From contig CAYHYG010000016.1 of the NCBI GenBank assembly GCA_964360835.1, forward strand, positions 1 through 21,917: 21,917 bases of DNA. Reading direction: 5' to 3'. The notes beneath the pieces were generated by a model. That model saw only the letters and a program-made list of their open reading frames with translations, was not told the origin of the DNA and made no database searches. Below, one piece after another: positions 21,229 to 21,917 of this stretch (within the stretch, counting starts at the first letter, position 1; each line of letters starts with the position of its first letter). Both the position numbers and the translations under genes were made by a program. The DNA comes from CAYHYG01 sp964360835 (GTDB lineage: Bacteria; Patescibacteriota; Patescibacteriia; UBA1558; 2-01-FULL-52-15).

Positions 21229-21575
21229 TACATTTTAATTTCAATGTCCACACCAGCAGGTAAATTGAGACTGGTCAAAGCATCGATCGTCTTGGGCTGG
21301 GGATCCATGATATCGATCAGACGCTTGTGAGTCCGCATCTCAAATTGATCACGGGCATTCTTGTGTACGAATGTTGATTTCAGCACGGTGTATTTCTGCT
21401 TCTCGGTCGGTAGCGGTATCGGTCCGATAACCTTGGCTCCGCTACGTAAAGCCGCGTCAATAATCGTGCGGGTTGATTGATCAATTATCTTATGATCAAA
21501 GGCCTTAATCTTGATACGGACACGTGTCTGAATTTCTCCGTTTTCGTTTTGAGGTTTGGCTGCTGTGGTTGTCAT
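21228..21575 (-). CDS. rpsJ: Small ribosomal subunit protein uS10
   Basis: uS10 is a 30S head protein and also a transcription antitermination factor with NusB. The 115 residues contain TRVRIKIKAFDHKIIDQSTRTI, the conserved GPIPLPTEKQKYTVLKSTFVHKNARDQFEMRTHKRLI and end with NLPAGVDIEIKM. A short N-terminal extension (about ten residues) precedes the core. TATAAA lies six bases before the ATG on the minus strand, which could give a leaderless internal transcript, but no good -35 box accompanies it. Confidence 0.97.
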   Translation of the reverse strand: MTTTAAKPQNENGEIQTRVRIKIKAFDHKIIDQSTRTIIDAALRSGAKVIGPIPLPTEKQKYTVLKSTFVHKNARDQFEMRTHKRLIDIMDPQPKTIDALTSLNLPAGVDIEIKM

Positions 21576-21593
21576 GGTCAGTTTATAATGTGC

Positions 21594-21640
21594 AATGATT
21601 AAAAATCATTCGTAGAGTCGCACCATGGTGCGACTCTACG
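21594..21640. repeat. Perfect 30-base palindrome plus a 17-base palindrome, tuf-rpsJ gap
   Basis: Positions 21611-21640 are a perfect palindrome centred on CCATGG, with arms CGTAGAGTCGCACCA and its complement. Directly next to it is AATGATT-AAA-AATCATT (21594-21610), another perfect hairpin. GTAGAG..CTCTAC palindromes of this kind occur as dispersed repeats in diverse bacteria. On the minus strand TTTTT follows soon after the big stem, so it could weakly terminate tuf transcripts. Confidence 0.85.
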
Positions 21641-21652
21641 AGATTTCAAATA

Positions 21653-21917
21653 TTACTTAAGGATCTTGGTTACGACACCAGCGCCGACAGTATGGCCACC
21701 TTCGCGGATAGCGAAGCGTAGCTGTTCTTCCATAGCAACTGGAGCGATCAACTTAACAGTCAGACTGACGGTGTCGCCAGGCATGACCATCTCAGTACCT
21801 TCCGGCAAGATTACTTCACCAGTAACATCAGTGGTGCGGAAATAAAACTGTTGCTTATATCCTTTGAAGAAAGGAGTATGACGTCCACCTTCATCTTTGC
21901 TGAGAATATAAGCTTCA
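21653..21917 (-). CDS. tuf: Elongation factor Tu, C-terminal part
   Basis: EF-Tu brings aminoacyl-tRNA to the ribosome as a GTP complex. Only the last 87 residues or so, domain III, lie in the window; the 5' end is beyond the right edge. Recognised segments are KGYKQQFYFRTTDVTG, the MVMPGD motif, and the C-terminus FAIREGGHTVGAGVVTKILK before TAA. Its position upstream of rpsJ is the ancestral str-S10 order. Confidence 0.98.
   Translation of the reverse strand, partial: EAYILSKDEGGRHTPFFKGYKQQFYFRTTDVTGEVILPEGTEMVMPGDTVSLTVKLIAPVAMEEQLRFAIREGGHTVGAGVVTKILK

Noticed and set aside
21130..21330. Plus-strand 66-residue ORF over the rpsJ end
   Set aside because: It is antisense to rpsJ, rich in Cys/Leu without a family match, and lacks start signals.
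21576..21593. Promoter directly upstream of rpsJ (TATAAA six bases before the ATG)
   Set aside because: No -35 box lies at a suitable distance; one AT-rich hexamer is not enough, so it is mentioned only in the rpsJ entry.

Overview
The window looks like a chromosomal segment of a Candidate Phyla Radiation bacterium (Patescibacteria, probably Parcubacteria-like). The grounds are: a complete tuf/S10/spc ribosomal cluster in which rpsE is followed by rplO with one base between and no rpmD (L30), a loss typical of CPR; short, tightly packed or overlapping genes; very few Shine-Dalgarno sites; and several predicted leaderless or near-leaderless starts. TGA ends genes normally (adk, the DUF192 gene), so this is not one of the CPR lineages that read TGA as glycine. 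The lineage is an inference; no rRNA is present.

Layout from left to right. 1-62: 5' part of a tRNA-Lys(UUU), minus strand, cut by the window edge. 300-2805, plus strand: dnaB, ybaB/ebfC and recR, a replication and repair group in which dnaB sits where dnaX is usual. 2806-3252: a gene-free stretch of hairpin repeats that ends in a symmetrical terminator serving recR and the convergent rplU. 3595-3645: two divergent promoters with overlapping -35 boxes, driving rplU leftward and a DoxX-like membrane protein rightward. 4117-7373, minus strand: a compact operon read as adk, map, ruvX, a WecA/TagO-like glycophosphotransferase and a DUF192 protein.

7448-10156, minus strand: a 902-residue single-chain MmeI-like restriction-methylation enzyme sits between secY and adk, which are usually adjacent. 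It has its own extended -10 promoter inside a perfect palindrome, and a secY terminator precedes it. 10266-21917, minus strand: the translation cluster in transcription order tuf (partial), rpsJ, rplC, rplD, rplW, rplB, rpsS, rplV, rpsC, rplP, rpmC, rpsQ, rplN, rplX, rplE, rpsZ, rpsH, rplF, rplR, rpsE, rplO, secY. The usual downstream genes infA, rpmJ, rpsM, rpsK, rpsD, rpoA and rplQ are not in the window.

The ribosomal genes are mostly 1-30 bases apart, but the few longer gaps are filled with inverted or tandem repeats. These include three copies of a GGGTCAG hairpin whose tips differ in sequence yet stay self-complementary, a perfect 30-base palindrome between tuf and rpsJ, and a 283-base rpsJ-rplC gap. 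That gap holds a 30-codon ORF with a good Shine-Dalgarno site, a UUCG hairpin and a large terminator-like hairpin. Its arrangement looks like a leader-peptide attenuator and is the best candidate here for something undescribed, though nothing in the sequence proves it. Several ribosomal proteins (L3, L22, L23, S5, S19, L15) carry low-complexity tails; the acidic Thr/Glu tail of L3 is the strangest.
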